Shown piece by piece: positions 9,882 to 28,943 of a stretch of 28,943 nucleotides of DNA. Position 1 is the first letter of the stretch. Each line of letters starts with the position of its first letter. The translations under genes and the position numbers were made by a program. The DNA is taken from NCBI GenBank assembly GCA_037834085.1, contig JBBMKC010042908.1, positions 1-28,943 of the forward strand. The letters are read 5' to 3'. The DNA comes from Bipalium vagum. Lineage: Eukaryota > Platyhelminthes > Tricladida > Geoplanidae. The notes under the pieces are model-generated. The model was not told where the DNA came from, did not search any database, and was given only the letters and a program-made list of their open reading frames with translations.

Positions 9882-10143
9882 GGAGTCATTGGGTCTATCT
9901 TCAACCACATGAAAGATTCATAATAATTTTCTTCAATAGAAATCCCTTTTTCATTGAAATCTAACAATTAAAATTTAATACCATGAAAATTTTGAAAATT
10001 TTAAATTACCTGAAATAAGAAATTAAATATTTCTATATATTGGTCAATTTTATTTAAGATTGTGTTTGTTTAGATAATTTCAATTTAACCTTGAATATTA
10101 ATGTATATTTTAATCATTGTTATTCATTTGTTTTTTTAAAAGA

Positions 10144-27828
<17,685 letters not shown>

Positions 27829-28868
27829 TTATACTTCTTATTTATTTATATTTATGTATTTTAATAATATCATTCTCTAATGCTTTTAAAGGATTTATAA
27901 CTGAAAGTTTGCCTAAATTTATCTATTTTTATTGATATTATATGTTCATTTTGAGAATAGATTATTTTAATAAATATTAAATTAGCCTTTTTAAATTGTT
28001 GAAAATGAAAGATTTTATAATTTTTTAAATTTCTAAAATTATTTCAAACATTTTTGACATATTGTGTTCATTTCATAAATACAATATTTTATGTTTACTG
28101 TTATCTTTTCATAAAAATTAATTTTAAATAAATAATAAATTTTTTTTATTTATATATTTTATTTTTATTTATTAGTATTTATTTATTTCTTACTTTTAAA
28201 TTATTATTTTTTGTATCTATTATTCTTTTTAATTTTTATCATTATTTTATTATTTAAATTATAATTTTTTATGCTGTATTAGAAGTATTTTTAGAAAGAA
28301 AATCGTTTTATATAAGCCTTAGAGTCAACCTTTTCTGCTTTATTCATAATTTCACTAACATTTAAGATTGATCACTGTTTTCAACTTTTTGAATATGTGA
28401 ATTTATTGTTTATTTTATGTGTAAAATGAATGATTTTTTGCACCTACATTAATATTCACATAAAACCTTTATTTTTTAATATAATTTTACCTGGAACCTG
28501 AGAAAATATTTTTCATGCTTTTTGTTCATTAATGAATAAGTTCGATATTCTTTCCAATTCTCATGTCGTTATTCATCATTTCGTAATTCGTAAATATATC
28601 CTTCCTGATTTTGTTTATTTATTTTTCACACAATATTGGGTTTAAATACCACTTTTAAATGATTTTTTGTGCTGATAGTTCGTCAAAATAATCCCTTTTC
28701 TTCAGAATACCCCAAATCGGAATAAATCTCCTTTTAAACAATTGAATATCATTATTCAAAGAAAGAGAATATGACATTGTTAACTTACATGGTAAAGCTA
28801 AAAAATGGTTAGACTCTACCAGAAATAATGAAGATAACTGAAAATTTCTTTTATTAACAATACATGTA
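27829..28868. other. AT-rich region downstream of the NRAMP stop
   Basis: This is the presumed 3' UTR and intergenic DNA. No recognisable iron-responsive-element stem-loop, RNA gene or coding exon was seen. AATAAA-like hexamers are too common here to pick a polyadenylation site. Confidence 0.5.
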
Positions 28869-28943
28869 CAGTCCCCGCCAAAAGTTTATGATCACTTAGC
28901 AGTTTCATGAAATAAAATGATATATTATATTTTGACAGTCATA
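28869..28943 (+). mobile_element. terminal repeat of a Tc1-like DNA transposon (cut by window end)
   Basis: After a TA at 28867-28868 the sequence begins CAGTCCCCGCCAAAAGTTTA and continues TGATCACTTAG. This follows the Tc1-family terminus pattern (CAGTG..GCCAAAAGTTT...). The body would extend to the right, beyond the window, so the element's state is unknown. Confidence 0.65.

Larger units (their letters stand above)
7275..10143. other. intergenic region upstream of the NRAMP gene
   Basis: No recognisable gene is present. A (TA)n tract and a small palindrome cluster are listed separately. Around 8900-9300 the minus strand is unusually open and the DNA less AT-rich, perhaps a decayed element. 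Any NRAMP promoter or untranslated first exon should lie here, but I cannot pinpoint one beyond the TATA candidate at 7052. Confidence 0.45.

Overview
This is a very AT-rich (about a quarter G+C by eye) animal nuclear sequence. It carries two spliced protein-coding genes on the + strand, and the rest is intron and intergenic DNA with decayed Tc1/mariner/pogo-type DNA transposons. Every intron I could place is GT-AG, and several are only 43-55 bp. The metal transporter is closest in wording to animal NRAMP2/DMT1/Malvolio. Compact introns, low GC and many Tc1/mariner/Tigger relics point to an arthropod or another small invertebrate. A copepod such as a sea louse, or a mite, would fit, but the sequence does not settle this.

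Layout. 1-930: unresolved, with a minus-strand CCHC zinc-knuckle segment that looks like a gag-type or CNBP-type fragment, then a (TTTTG)n tract. 1500-1950: 3' part of a Tigger (pogo-family) transposase, ending in a recognisable terminal repeat. 2326-4201: an intact eight-exon gene for a 418-residue FERM-domain protein of the band 4.1 superfamily. 4222-10143: about 6 kb without a recognisable protein gene. It holds a foldback repeat, a 100-bp GC-rich islet, a TATA/initiator-like core promoter and a tRNA-Ala-like gene with a shortened anticodon arm. 10144-27828: a complete twelve-exon NRAMP divalent-metal transporter gene (526 codons). 28869 to the window end: the start of a Tc1-like element.

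The NRAMP gene dominates the window. Its exons total about 1.6 kb but spread over 17.7 kb because introns 2, 3 and 5-11 are large. Four of them contain DNA transposon relics: a mariner (minus) in intron 7, a TIR-bounded Tigger deletion derivative in intron 9, a pogo/Tigger transposase (minus) in intron 10 and a second mariner (+) in intron 11. All are broken, whereas every NRAMP exon keeps frame and splice sites. The selected gene is therefore embedded in neutral transposon debris.

The two genes have no obvious functional link: one is a submembrane cytoskeletal adaptor and the other a proton-coupled iron/manganese importer. I found no clear evidence of a novel multi-gene system. The best leads are the stripped-down FERM protein with a 43-bp exon, the anticodon-arm-deleted tRNA with intact Pol III signals, the foldback, the GC islet, and the transposon series in the NRAMP introns.
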